Part shown: positions 17,931 through 26,373 of the stretch, in pieces
Numbering within the stretch: the stretch's first letter is position 1
Layout: each line of letters begins with the position of its first letter
NCBI GenBank assembly: GCA_041658725.1
Contig: JBAZZQ010000006.1
Span: 26,367-90,366 of the forward strand
Length of the DNA stretch: 64,000 nt
Source of the DNA: JBAZZQ01 sp041658725
Lineage (GTDB): Bacteria > Planctomycetota > Phycisphaerae > JAAYCJ01
Direction: 5' to 3'
Notes under the pieces: generated by a model
The model's input: only the letters and a program-made list of their open reading frames with translations
Told to the model about the DNA's origin: nothing
The model's database searches: none
Made by a program: the position numbers and the translations under genes

Positions 17931-18473
17931 ATGACAGAAAAAGCACGTAGCACGACGATATTGACGATCCGGCGAGGCAATCAGGTGGCGATGGGCGGTG
18001 ATGGCCAGGTAACGCTGGGTGATGTGGCGCTGAAGCATGACGCGATAAAGATTCGGCGTTTGGCGGATGGCGCAGTCTTGTGCGGGTTTGCCGGCTCGGC
18101 GGCGGATTCCTTGGCCCTTGTGGAACGGTTTGAGTCGCGTTTGAATGAGAGCAAGACGAACATTCGACGGGCCGCGATTGCCTTGGCCAGGGATTGGCGG
18201 ACGGATCGGATTTTACGGCGATTCGAGGCGATTTTGGCGGTGGCGGATAATCAAACATCGCTGATTATATCCGGGTCGGGCGATGTGATCGAGCCGACGG
18301 ATGGGATTATCGGAATCGGGTCGGGTGGGAATTATGCTATTTCCGCGGCCAAGGCTTTGATGGCCAACACCCAACTCGACGCTAAAACCATCGTCCAGGC
18401 GTCGCTGGAAATTGCCGGTGAATTGTGCATCTATTCAAACAAAAATATTCATATCGAGACGATTGCGATTTAA
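17931..18473 (+). CDS. hslV: ATP-dependent protease HslUV, peptidase subunit
   Basis: Proteasome-like N-terminal threonine peptidase of the HslUV (ClpQY) complex. The 180-residue product has the catalytic sequence TTILTIRRG with Thr8 as the expected mature N-terminus after removal of MTEKARS, followed by MGGDGQVTLGD. Length fits the family. The ATG has AAGGA upstream. It lies 18 bases before hslU, the usual gene order, so subunits are cotranslated. Confidence 0.96.
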   Translation: MTEKARSTTILTIRRGNQVAMGGDGQVTLGDVALKHDAIKIRRLADGAVLCGFAGSAADSLALVERFESRLNESKTNIRRAAIALARDWRTDRILRRFEAILAVADNQTSLIISGSGDVIEPTDGIIGIGSGGNYAISAAKALMANTQLDAKTIVQASLEIAGELCIYSNKNIHIETIAI

Positions 18474-18491
18474 GCGACAGGAGAGAAAATA

Positions 18492-19880
18492 ATGGCAGTG
18501 AAAGAAGACAATGTGGAGCAGGGAATTTCCGCGATGATCAGCCGTGAGGCGGAATTGACACCGGTGAAAATCGTGGAGGAGCTGGATAAATATATCATCG
18601 GTCAGCAGGCGGCCAAGCGGTCGGTGGCGGTCGCTATTCGAAATCGCTGGCGCCGGCTGCAGTTGGACCAGCAACTACAAAAAGAGGTCGGACCGAAAAA
18701 TATTCTGATGATCGGTCCGACGGGGGTTGGAAAGACGGAAATTGCCCGGCGATTAGCCCAGATGGTCAAGGCGCCGTTTATCAAAGTCGAAGCGACGAAA
18801 TATACGGAAATTGGTTATCATGGCCGGGACGTGGACGCGATCATTCGAGACCTTCTGGAACTGTCGATCCGCATGGTGCGCGGGGAATACGCGGAAAAAA
18901 TCAAAGACCAGGTGGATCATCAGGTGGAAGAGCGGTTAATCGATTCGCTGCTGCCGGGGAGGCACGGCGAAGCGGCAGAGGATGACGAAGCCCGTCAGCG
19001 GCATGAGCGGACACGCGGCAAATTGCGGGAACAGCTTCGAGCGGGTGGGCTGGAAGATAAGCTGGTGGAGGTCGTGGTGGAAGAAAAGGCGATTCCGATG
19101 GGGGTGATGACTCCGATGGGATTTGATCAAATGGATGAAGAATTCCAGGGAATGTTTGAAAAATTACTGCCGTCGCGGACGCAGACGAAAAAGATTCCTC
19201 TGCACGAGGCGCGGAAAATCATTCGGGCCCAACAGCTCGAAGCCATGTTGGATCGGGAGAAAGTAACCCTGGAAGCGATCCGGCGGACGGAAAATACGGG
19301 ATTGGTTTTTATCGACGAGATCGACAAGGTTTGCGGTCCCGAGTCGGCCCACGGGCCGGACGTGTCACGACAAGGCGTACAGAGGGATTTGCTGCCCATA
19401 GTCGAAGGCTGCGCGGTAACCACGCGGCATGGGACGGTGCGGACGGATCATATTCTTTTCATAGGGGCCGGAGCGTTTTCCCGGTCGAAACCGTCGGACC
19501 TTATGCCGGAACTTCAGGGCCGATTCCCAATCAGGGTGGAACTGAAGGAACTTTCCAAAGCCGATTTCGTCCGCATCCTGCAAGAGCCGGAAAACGCGTT
19601 GACCAAACAACAAAAGGCCCTGTTGGCCACGGAAGGGGTGGATATCGATTTTAAGCCCAAAGCGATCGACGCGATGGCACTGATCGCTTACCAGGTCAAC
19701 CAGAGCGCACAAAATATCGGAGCAAGACGGCTTTACACGATCATGGAAAAACTTCTGGAAGAGGTCAGTTTCGATGCCCCGAAATTCAAAGGCAAGAAAA
19801 TCGTGATCGATGAAAAATATGTGAAATCGCATCTGGAAGAACTGGCGAAAGATGAAGATCTATCGAAGTTCATATTGTAA
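18492..19880 (+). CDS. hslU: ATP-dependent protease HslUV, ATPase subunit
   Basis: AAA+ unfoldase that feeds substrates to HslV. The 462-residue chain has Walker A GPTGVGKT at 75-82, Walker B LVFIDEIDK near 275, a pore-region GYHGRDV sequence, an I-domain insertion between about 105 and 245, and the conserved C-terminal tail DEDLSKFIL that docks into HslV. Ribosome site AGGAG. The downstream spacer begins a mobile unit at 19889, only 9 bases after the stop. Confidence 0.97.
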   Translation: MAVKEDNVEQGISAMISREAELTPVKIVEELDKYIIGQQAAKRSVAVAIRNRWRRLQLDQQLQKEVGPKNILMIGPTGVGKTEIARRLAQMVKAPFIKVEATKYTEIGYHGRDVDAIIRDLLELSIRMVRGEYAEKIKDQVDHQVEERLIDSLLPGRHGEAAEDDEARQRHERTRGKLREQLRAGGLEDKLVEVVVEEKAIPMGVMTPMGFDQMDEEFQGMFEKLLPSRTQTKKIPLHEARKIIRAQQLEAMLDREKVTLEAIRRTENTGLVFIDEIDKVCGPESAHGPDVSRQGVQRDLLPIVEGCAVTTRHGTVRTDHILFIGAGAFSRSKPSDLMPELQGRFPIRVELKELSKADFVRILQEPENALTKQQKALLATEGVDIDFKPKAIDAMALIAYQVNQSAQNIGARRLYTIMEKLLEEVSFDAPKFKGKKIVIDEKYVKSHLEELAKDEDLSKFIL

Positions 19881-19888
19881 TAAATTAA

Positions 19889-20385
19889 ATATCCAATATC
19901 CGACACTCAACACCCAACATCCAAGTTAAGAATGGAGAAAGACAGATTGGACAGCGAGAAAAAACAAAAATTTGATCTCGAAGAACGGCTGATTAGCTTT
20001 TCGGTTCGAGTCTTGAACATAGTGGAAGCGTTACCTGAAACGCGCGTTGGAAATCATATTGCCGGACAACTTGTGCGTTGCGGTACTTCGCCGGCTTCAA
20101 ATTACGCCGAAGCACAAAGCGGAGAATCCCGCTGTGATTTTATCCACAAAATGAAAATCGCCTTAAAGGAATTGCGAGAAACACGTATTTGGTTGCTGAT
20201 TATTCAGCGCAAGTCATTAATCTCACCAACGAAAAAGTTAGATGCTATTTTGATCGAATGTGGCGAGCTAAATTCGATCTTTTTCAAAAGTATTGAAACG
20301 GCGCAGCGTAACAACAAAAATAGGGGAAGTAATTTTTCTTGTTCTTCACTTGGATGCTGGATATTGAGTGTCGGATATTGGATAT
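19889..20385. mobile_element. Putative mobile unit: 37-bp imperfect terminal inverted repeats around a four-helix-bundle gene
   Basis: Left end 19889-19925 and right end 20349-20385 are inverted copies of 37 bases with 3 mismatches; both start ATATCCAATATCCGACACTC when read inward. The only gene inside is the S23-type protein. No transposase is encoded. S23/IVP genes are known in intervening sequences of 23S rRNA and as solitary genes; here the unit sits between hslU and the neuC start codon. Confidence 0.7.
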
Positions 20386-20405
20386 TATATGAAATCCAAA
20401 CGTAA
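19932..20405 (+). CDS. Four-helix-bundle protein of the S23/IVP family
   Basis: A 157-residue helical protein of the 23S rRNA intervening-sequence (S23) family, which normally measures about 120. Family marks are the helix LISFSVRVLNIVEALP, then GNHIAGQLVRCGTSPASNYAEA, then HKMKIALKELRETRIWL. The last 20 or so residues are translated from the right terminal inverted repeat (after about 20349), which explains the extra length. No ribosome site is apparent. Function is unknown; the family forms pentameric bundles and is associated with mobile RNA/DNA segments. Confidence 0.83.
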   Translation: MEKDRLDSEKKQKFDLEERLISFSVRVLNIVEALPETRVGNHIAGQLVRCGTSPASNYAEAQSGESRCDFIHKMKIALKELRETRIWLLIIQRKSLISPTKKLDAILIECGELNSIFFKSIETAQRNNKNRGSNFSCSSLGCWILSVGYWILYEIQT

Positions 20406-21570
20406 AATTTGCGTACTTACCGGAACGCGTTCGGAGTATGGCCTGCTTCGTTCGCTGATGCGCGCAATCGAGGCGAACCCCCGGCTGGAGTTGCAGGTGG
20501 TGGTTACGGGAATGCATCTTCTGAAGGAGTTCGGCCGCAGTGTGGATTTAATCCGTGCCGACGGATTTAAGATTTCCTCGGCTATTTCGATGTACAAGAC
20601 CGCTGCCGATGTCCGGAGCGAACTGCCGGCCAGTGTGGCTCGGTTGGTGGATAAACTGGGCAAATGTGTACTGGAGCACCAGAGTGATTTTATTGTGGTT
20701 CTCGGAGATCGGGTCGAAGCCTTGGGCGGCGCGCTGGCGGGTCTGACGGCCAATGTTCCGATTGCCCATCTTCATGGTGGAGAATTGGCGGCGGGGGATA
20801 TGGATGATCGCATCCGTTTTGCCATAAGCGCACTGGCCTCTTTGCATTTTGTCTCCACGACGGATGCGCAAAAACGTTTGCTTCGAGCCGGTGAGCCGCC
20901 GGATCGGATTTTTGTGGTCGGGGCGATGGCGATGGATGAAATTTTTCAGGCCCGTCGGTCGTTTGATCCCGGTCAACGAAAAGAATTCCGGCGAAAAATA
21001 AATTTGCCCGCAGACAAACCCATGCTCGTGGTGGTGCATCATTCGTGCGGATTTGGAACGGACCGGGAATATCGTTACATGGAAAATATTTTTCGAGCGG
21101 TCAAGGGCTATGACGGAATCGTTATCGGACCTAACAACGATCCGGGACACTCCGGTATCCGCCGGGCAATCCGGGAAACTTTTTCCACACGAAAGAAAAT
21201 GTCAGCCGGCGGTTCCTGGAGTTATTTTGACAATCTTTCCAGGGAGGATTTTCTTATGGCACTGTGGTCCGCGGATTGCCTGGTTGGCAACAGTTCCAGC
21301 GGTATTCTGGAAGCCAACGCGTTATATACGGCGGTGGTTAATATTGGACCTCGCCAGGCCGGTCGACAGCGAAATGGAAACGCGATTTTTGATTGTAATT
21401 ATGGCCTGCAAGAAATTAAATCCGCTATCAGAGAGGCATTAAACTTCTCAAAAACCCATAAAATCCACTCACTAAGCCAATTTGGCACGGGCCAAGCCGG
21501 GGAAAAGATCACACAAGTCCTCTCCCAAGTCAGCCTGAACCGCAAATTAATCGTAAAAACTCATTTTTAA
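20389..21570 (+). CDS. UDP-N-acetylglucosamine 2-epimerase (hydrolysing), NeuC-like
   Basis: A 393-residue epimerase of the WecB/NeuC fold that hydrolyses UDP-GlcNAc (or a relative) to ManNAc-type sugars for sialic or legionaminic acid. Motifs: VLTGTRSEYGLLRSL at the N-terminus, PIAHLHGGE, and SADCLVGNSSSGILEA. ATG at 20389 is chosen because homology begins with KRKICVLTGTR; the earlier start at 20368 lies inside the inverted repeat. The start codon is 4 bases after the right end of the S23 unit and the S23 gene overlaps it by 17 bases, so the original leader and promoter may have been displaced. No neuB or neuA is nearby. Confidence 0.87.
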   Translation: MKSKRKICVLTGTRSEYGLLRSLMRAIEANPRLELQVVVTGMHLLKEFGRSVDLIRADGFKISSAISMYKTAADVRSELPASVARLVDKLGKCVLEHQSDFIVVLGDRVEALGGALAGLTANVPIAHLHGGELAAGDMDDRIRFAISALASLHFVSTTDAQKRLLRAGEPPDRIFVVGAMAMDEIFQARRSFDPGQRKEFRRKINLPADKPMLVVVHHSCGFGTDREYRYMENIFRAVKGYDGIVIGPNNDPGHSGIRRAIRETFSTRKKMSAGGSWSYFDNLSREDFLMALWSADCLVGNSSSGILEANALYTAVVNIGPRQAGRQRNGNAIFDCNYGLQEIKSAIREALNFSKTHKIHSLSQFGTGQAGEKITQVLSQVSLNRKLIVKTHF

Positions 21571-21668
21571 GGTTAATATCGTCTCTTGGTTTACCGAAAA
21601 TAGGACAGGTTGGAAGTTGCAATTGGATTTAGATCACTTAATGAAGGGAAAAGAAGGGAAAAGCGAGG

Positions 21669-22529
21669 ATGGCATTGTCCTTAGTAAATGACGGAAAAGT
21701 AGCGAAGGCGATTCAGCAGGTGACGCAGATTGCAACGTTGCCGGAAGTTACCACCAAGATCGTTCAGGTGGTCGAAGACCCGCGCTCGACCGCCAAAGAT
21801 CTGCAAAACATCATCAAGCATGACGTTGCTCTTTCCGCAAAAATATTGAAAGTCGTGAACTCCGCGTTTTACGGGTTACCTCGGCAGGTCAGCAGCGTGG
21901 ACCGGGCGATTGTGCTTCTGGGGTTAAGCACGGTGAAAAATATCGCGGTGGCCACCTCGATGACCAAACTGTTCAGCGGGCAGCACATTTCCAGCAAGTT
22001 TACCGCCAAAGACCTTTGGCAGCACAGTTTGGCTTGCGGAGTGTTTTGCAAAATGATCGCTCAGACCCGGCGGATGGAAAATGCCGATGAATTGTTTGTG
22101 GCTGGCTTGATGCACGATTTGGGGATCGTGGTCGAAAAACAGGTTTTCCCGCAAGAGCTGGCGGAAATTATCGACGAAACACAGAAGAACCATTCGGACC
22201 TTTGCCAGGTCGAGCAGGAAAAACTAGGAGCCGATCATCAGGCGTTTGGAACCGCCCTGGCCGGAAAATGGAAATTTCCACATCTTTTCCAGCTGACGAC
22301 CGGTTATCATCATCAACCTTTCAAAACTTCAGAACAATATCAGGAAATAACCGCAATCGCTCATCTGGCCGATGTCCTGGCCATGAAAAAGAATATTGGT
22401 TTTACTTTGGAAAACCTCCACTACGAACCGGAAGTTCTTGCCAAACTTGGACTTGCGGAAGAACAATTGGGCGAGCTTTTTGACGCCTTCGATGAAAAAT
22501 TCGAAGTGGCCGAAATGGTCATGAAGTAA
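21669..22529 (+). CDS. HDOD-domain protein
   Basis: A 286-residue protein that is nearly all one HDOD domain (about 17-215), a helical HD-like fold used in bacterial signalling, often linked to stress, DNA repair or cyclic-dinucleotide control. Seen: TLPEVTTKIVQVVEDPRST, DVALSAKILKVVNSAFYGLP and VAGLMHDLGIVV. No receiver, GGDEF or EAL domain is attached. AAGGG lies upstream of the ATG. Neighbouring genes do not suggest a pathway. Confidence 0.88.
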   Translation: MALSLVNDGKVAKAIQQVTQIATLPEVTTKIVQVVEDPRSTAKDLQNIIKHDVALSAKILKVVNSAFYGLPRQVSSVDRAIVLLGLSTVKNIAVATSMTKLFSGQHISSKFTAKDLWQHSLACGVFCKMIAQTRRMENADELFVAGLMHDLGIVVEKQVFPQELAEIIDETQKNHSDLCQVEQEKLGADHQAFGTALAGKWKFPHLFQLTTGYHHQPFKTSEQYQEITAIAHLADVLAMKKNIGFTLENLHYEPEVLAKLGLAEEQLGELFDAFDEKFEVAEMVMK

Positions 22530-22644
22530 TTTTAAAAGACACTGCTTCTCGCAAAAAATACCGCCTTGAATTTTCAGTTGACCCACTCCTACCGATGTGT
22601 TAGAAATCTCTTGAGCGTTGGGCTCTTTTGAACAGGTAGGTTTT

Positions 22645-23736
22645 ATGCCAAAAAAATCTGATGATTTATCCAAACTCCGCCACGAGATCGATCAGCTTGA
22701 TGAGCAACTTGTACACTTATTGAATCGCCGAGCAGAAGTAGTGGTCCAGATCGGCAAACTCAAAAATCGGTCCAATGAGGCGATTTATGTCCCGGACCGG
22801 GAAAAAAAGGTTCTGGACCATGTGCGAACCGTCAACAAAGGTCCGCTACCGGACAAGGTGATCTCGGCCATTTATCGGGAACTAATGAGCGGATGCATCG
22901 CCCTGGAAAAACCCTTGAAGGTCGGCTATCTGGGACCGGAGGGAAGTTTTTCCAATATCGCGGCGGTGCTGAAATTCGGAGCGGCGGTAGAATATGTTCC
23001 CCTTCCCGATATTCGCAGCGTATTTATGGATGTCGCCCGGGGGCACTGCAATCTGGGAATGGTTCCGGTGGAAAATTCGCTCGGCGGGTCCGTGATCGAT
23101 ACGCTGGACGCGTTTCTGGAACTCGATGTTAAAATTTGCGCGGAGATGATTTTCCGCATCCACCATAATCTGCTTGCCAATTGCCCCCTGGAACAGATTC
23201 GGGTTATTTACTCCAAACCCGAAGTCTTCGCCCAATGCCGAAACTGGCTTTCCATGCAGATGAAAGGGATACAAACCGTTCCTGTGGCATCGACCTCGCG
23301 GGCCGCCGAACTGGCTGCCCAGGAACCCAATGCTGCTGCCATCGGATCGACCCTGGCCTCGGAACTTTACAAATTAGCCGTCGTGGATGAAAATATCGAA
23401 GATAATCCCAATAACTTTACGCGATTCTTTGTCATTTCCCGTTATACCGCCAAGCCGACCGGTCAGGATAAAACAGCGATTCTATTTGCCACCGCCCATC
23501 GTGCCGGCACCTTGGCCGACGTGCTCGATATCTTCAGAAAGTACAAAGTCAATTTGACCAATATCGACACCCGACCATCTGGAAACCAGACGTGGGAATA
23601 CTACTTCTTTGTCGATACCGAAGGTCATTATGAAGATCCGCAGGTGCAGGCGGCCATCGCGGAGGCCCGGGAACATTGCCTGTTGCTGTCCGTTCTCGGC
23701 TCCTTTGCCAAAGCCACCGAACCGATAGAAAAATAA
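22645..23736 (+). CDS. pheA: Bifunctional chorismate mutase / prephenate dehydratase
   Basis: Makes phenylpyruvate from chorismate in phenylalanine synthesis. In 363 residues: AroQ-type chorismate mutase (about 5-90, LRHEIDQLDEQLVHLLNRRA), prephenate dehydratase (about 92-270, VGYLGPEGSFSN, VPVENSLGGSV and the catalytic-region NFTRFFVI), and a C-terminal ACT domain (about 282-355) with the NIDTRPSG segment in place of the usual ESRP, the feedback site for phenylalanine. ATG at 22645 follows AGGTAGG; an upstream TTG at 22618 would add nine unconserved residues. Confidence 0.94.
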   Translation: MPKKSDDLSKLRHEIDQLDEQLVHLLNRRAEVVVQIGKLKNRSNEAIYVPDREKKVLDHVRTVNKGPLPDKVISAIYRELMSGCIALEKPLKVGYLGPEGSFSNIAAVLKFGAAVEYVPLPDIRSVFMDVARGHCNLGMVPVENSLGGSVIDTLDAFLELDVKICAEMIFRIHHNLLANCPLEQIRVIYSKPEVFAQCRNWLSMQMKGIQTVPVASTSRAAELAAQEPNAAAIGSTLASELYKLAVVDENIEDNPNNFTRFFVISRYTAKPTGQDKTAILFATAHRAGTLADVLDIFRKYKVNLTNIDTRPSGNQTWEYYFFVDTEGHYEDPQVQAAIAEAREHCLLLSVLGSFAKATEPIEK

Positions 23737-23763
23737 AGTCCAACCGCATCCATTTGGCCTCTA

Positions 23764-23830
23764 TTGTGCCACGGTCGGCTTGTCCGACCGTGTTTTTAAG
23801 ACACGGCTGGACAAGCCAGCCGTGACACAA
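23764..23830. repeat. 67-bp double-hairpin repeat, GTGCCACGGTCGG family, copy 1
   Basis: Two adjacent hairpins, CACGGTCGG/CCGACCGTG and CACGGCTGG/CCAGCCGTG, within TTGTGCC...CACAA ends. It lies between the convergent ends of pheA and the YXWGXW gene, 2 bases beyond the latter's stop. It is 63/67 identical to 32724-32790. Confidence 0.85.
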
Positions 23831-23832
23831 TA

Positions 23833-25332
23833 CTATCTTCTGGGTCTTGCGTCATGCTTATCCTTCGACGGTTGATCTTCCTGTCTCCTGGATTTGGGTT
23901 TGATGTTTGAGTCTGTTCTGGGCTTAATGGTTGTGTCGGTCCTGAACCCCTGACTGACCCGGGGTTTTATATTCGTGTCAAACTTGGGCATCAACGGCTT
24001 GGGCGGCGGAGCAATCATTCGATTTTTGATGTCTCCGGGTTTTTTCGTAAACACATAGGCGGGTATTTTCACGTTCTGCCGGCTGAAGACATTGCCACCC
24101 TTATTGGTTTTGCCTCCCTGAAGCTCCCATTTCGACCGTTGGTTCGAGAACTTCGAGAATTCTTTTTCCTGAGTGACGAATTTCTGGCGATGCTCCTGAG
24201 GCAACCGTTCAAATCGCATGGGCAGGTTCTTGCCGGCGGTGAGGTCTTTGAAGGATCTGGCGATCAGGAGATTCCTTCGATCGCGTTCAGGAAGGCGTTC
24301 GATTTTCGGCTGCAAGGTCCGCATAGATGTAAAGGTCCGTGCCGGCCTCAGAGCGGGATTGTCTTGTCGCGATTTATACTCGACGCGAAGACGTTCCCCC
24401 CAGTGAGGATCGTCCCGACGGTGCTGCCACTGTGCGTAGGCAAAAATCGGATCGTATCTATGGCGTTTCGCGGCGATTTCGAACCATGGGTGAATTCCTC
24501 GTTTCGCGTATGTTGTCGCATAGTAATCCCCGAAGTAATAATGCTCGTACCGCGGCCTGGCAAAGAGATGTGCGGTCAACGCACCGATATCGATCACCAC
24601 GGACGGGGAAAAGAAAAAGCTTTTACGCACATAGGCTGACCGCTGGATATAAACGGGAGCGAAGAGAATTCCCCGCTGTCTGATCGGATAATCCCAATGG
24701 CCATCGACGAACACATATCCGCTGGGAGTCCACACGTAATGCGCGGGAACCCACACCCAATCCTGCCGTGCGATCAGCCAGTATCCCGGTCGCCAGGCAT
24801 AGCGGCCCTGAGTCCAATACCATGATCCCGGAATCCAAATGGAATCAGGTGAAAGTTGTGGACCTGAAGGTCCCTGGTCCAGATTTTCCGGCGGTGGGGG
24901 CAGATAGTCGATGGTTTGAGTATCAACGGGTGACCAGAATCCGGCGATCCATTGATATCCGGCTTCCACTCTGGTCCAATATCCCGGAACCCAGGTGTAG
25001 CCAGGAGGCGGAACTCGCCAGATACCGCTGATCCACATAAAGTCCGACTGATCGTCGTCAAAGGCCCAATACCCCGGAACCCAGACGATGGATTCACCTT
25101 CCGGCTTTTGCTCGGGTGGAATTTCCTCAATATCCTGCGGCGGGGCTTTGGAGACAATAATTCCCGGTTCGGGATTTGAACTGACCAGTTCGGCAAATGC
25201 CTCGTGAACCGGTCCGCGAGTTTGCGCCTCAACCCCTTCCTGAGCTTGCGCGGTACTGACAAATGGTCCGCTAGTTCCCCAAAAAAGCATACCCAGAACA
25301 ATCACTAATCCTGCAGAACGATACCTGTTCAT
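23833..25332 (-). CDS. YXWGXW-repeat protein, exported
   Basis: A 499-residue exported protein with a signal peptide of about 30 residues (VIVLGMLFWGTSGPFVSTAQAQ). Residues 75-230 carry repeated aromatic units such as WVPGYWAFD, WVPGYWTRV, WIPGSWYWT and WVPAHYVWTPSGYVFVDGHWDYP, the YXWGXW repeat family common in planctomycetes and proteobacteria. The C-terminal 200 residues are basic, low in hydrophobic residues and end in a KPRTDSNIKPKSRR-type tail, possibly binding polyanions. Strong ribosome site GGAGGG and a near-consensus promoter lie upstream. Function of the family is unknown; probably a cell-envelope protein. Confidence 0.85.
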   Translation of the reverse strand: MNRYRSAGLVIVLGMLFWGTSGPFVSTAQAQEGVEAQTRGPVHEAFAELVSSNPEPGIIVSKAPPQDIEEIPPEQKPEGESIVWVPGYWAFDDDQSDFMWISGIWRVPPPGYTWVPGYWTRVEAGYQWIAGFWSPVDTQTIDYLPPPPENLDQGPSGPQLSPDSIWIPGSWYWTQGRYAWRPGYWLIARQDWVWVPAHYVWTPSGYVFVDGHWDYPIRQRGILFAPVYIQRSAYVRKSFFFSPSVVIDIGALTAHLFARPRYEHYYFGDYYATTYAKRGIHPWFEIAAKRHRYDPIFAYAQWQHRRDDPHWGERLRVEYKSRQDNPALRPARTFTSMRTLQPKIERLPERDRRNLLIARSFKDLTAGKNLPMRFERLPQEHRQKFVTQEKEFSKFSNQRSKWELQGGKTNKGGNVFSRQNVKIPAYVFTKKPGDIKNRMIAPPPKPLMPKFDTNIKPRVSQGFRTDTTIKPRTDSNIKPKSRRQEDQPSKDKHDARPRR

Positions 25333-25356
25333 GGTTAACCCTCCATTTCTCCTGGA

Positions 25357-25384
25357 ATTATAGCAGATGTTTCATGTTTGTAAA
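25357..25384 (-). promoter_or_regulatory. Sigma-70-type promoter for the YXWGXW gene
   Basis: On the minus strand, -35 TTTACA (25384-25379) and -10 TATAAT (25362-25357) are 16 bases apart. The initiation point would be about 20 bases before the start codon of the gene at 25332. Confidence 0.7.
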
Positions 25385-25483
25385 TGACTAATAAGAAATG
25401 CGTTGTGTATTTTTTAGGTCAGTTGTACATTAGATATTGATACGACATTGGGATTTATTCAATTTTTTTCGAGGTATTCTTTT

Positions 25484-26356
25484 ATGGGGAAGATTTTGGG
25501 TATCGGCGAGGTTTTGTGGGATATTTTTCCTAATGGAAAATACCTAGGGGGAGCACCGGTGAATTTTGTGTACCACTGCCGGCAGATGGGATTGGATGCG
25601 TATCCGGTTTCGCGGGTGGGGAGTGATGAGCTTGGGACAGAGTTGCTGGGGGAAATGACGACAAAAGGGATACCTACCGATTTTATCCAAATCGATCCGG
25701 ACCATCCGTCGGGGACGGTTCGGGTGGAGATGACGGGTGAGAAGCATCGATTTATTATTATGGAGCCAGCGGCATGGGATTTTATTGAGGGGGACGACAA
25801 AGTAATGTCGGCGGTTCGGAGGGCGGAGGCGGTTTGTTTTGGAACGCTCGGCCAGAGGAATACAGCGTCGCAGTCGGCAATTATGGCGATGCTGTATGAA
25901 TGTCAGGGGTTGGTGGTGTTTGATATTAATTTGCGCCAGAAGTTTTTTTCGCGGGAGGTGATAGAAGATTCGCTGGAGTTTTCGCATGTGTTGAAATTGA
26001 ACGATGACGAAATAATGGTAATCAAGGAATTATTGGGGCTTTCGGGTCAGGGGATTGCGGAGATCGCTCGGGAGATTTTGGGGGAATATGGGTTGGACCT
26101 GGTTTGCGTGACTCGTGGAGCCCAGGGAGCGATTTTAGTGAGCGAAAAGAGGGTGGTGGAGCAGCCGGGGACGGCGGTGGGGATCGCGGATACGGTGGGA
26201 TGCGGGGATGCGGTTACGGCGGTTCTGGTGCATGGTCTGGTTTGCAAGAAAGAGCTGGAGGTCATTGCGCGGGACGCCTGTCGGGTTGGTGAATTTGTGG
26301 CGGGTCAGGCGGGGGCGACACCTGTTTGGACGGAAGAACTGAGAAAGACAATTTAA
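25484..26356 (+). CDS. PfkB-family carbohydrate kinase, probably fructokinase
   Basis: A 290-residue ribokinase-fold sugar kinase. The N-terminal GIGEVLWDIFPNGKYLGGAPVNF is the fructokinase-type GGAP-NF block, and the C-terminal anion-hole/catalytic motif reads DTVGCGDAV, with Asp in the catalytic position and Cys replacing the usual Ala of GAGD. ATG at 25484 fits homology and has GAGG upstream; an earlier in-frame start at 25448 adds unconserved residues. It converges on the glycerate kinase gene. Substrate (fructose versus another ketose) is inferred from family resemblance only. Confidence 0.87.
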   Translation: MGKILGIGEVLWDIFPNGKYLGGAPVNFVYHCRQMGLDAYPVSRVGSDELGTELLGEMTTKGIPTDFIQIDPDHPSGTVRVEMTGEKHRFIIMEPAAWDFIEGDDKVMSAVRRAEAVCFGTLGQRNTASQSAIMAMLYECQGLVVFDINLRQKFFSREVIEDSLEFSHVLKLNDDEIMVIKELLGLSGQGIAEIAREILGEYGLDLVCVTRGAQGAILVSEKRVVEQPGTAVGIADTVGCGDAVTAVLVHGLVCKKELEVIARDACRVGEFVAGQAGATPVWTEELRKTI

Positions 26357-26373
26357 TGTTCAATATCCACTGT

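Noticed and set aside
24139..24639. 166-codon plus-strand frame opposite the YXWGXW gene
   Set aside because: Antisense shadow; the minus-strand gene has a signal peptide, family repeats, promoter and ribosome site.
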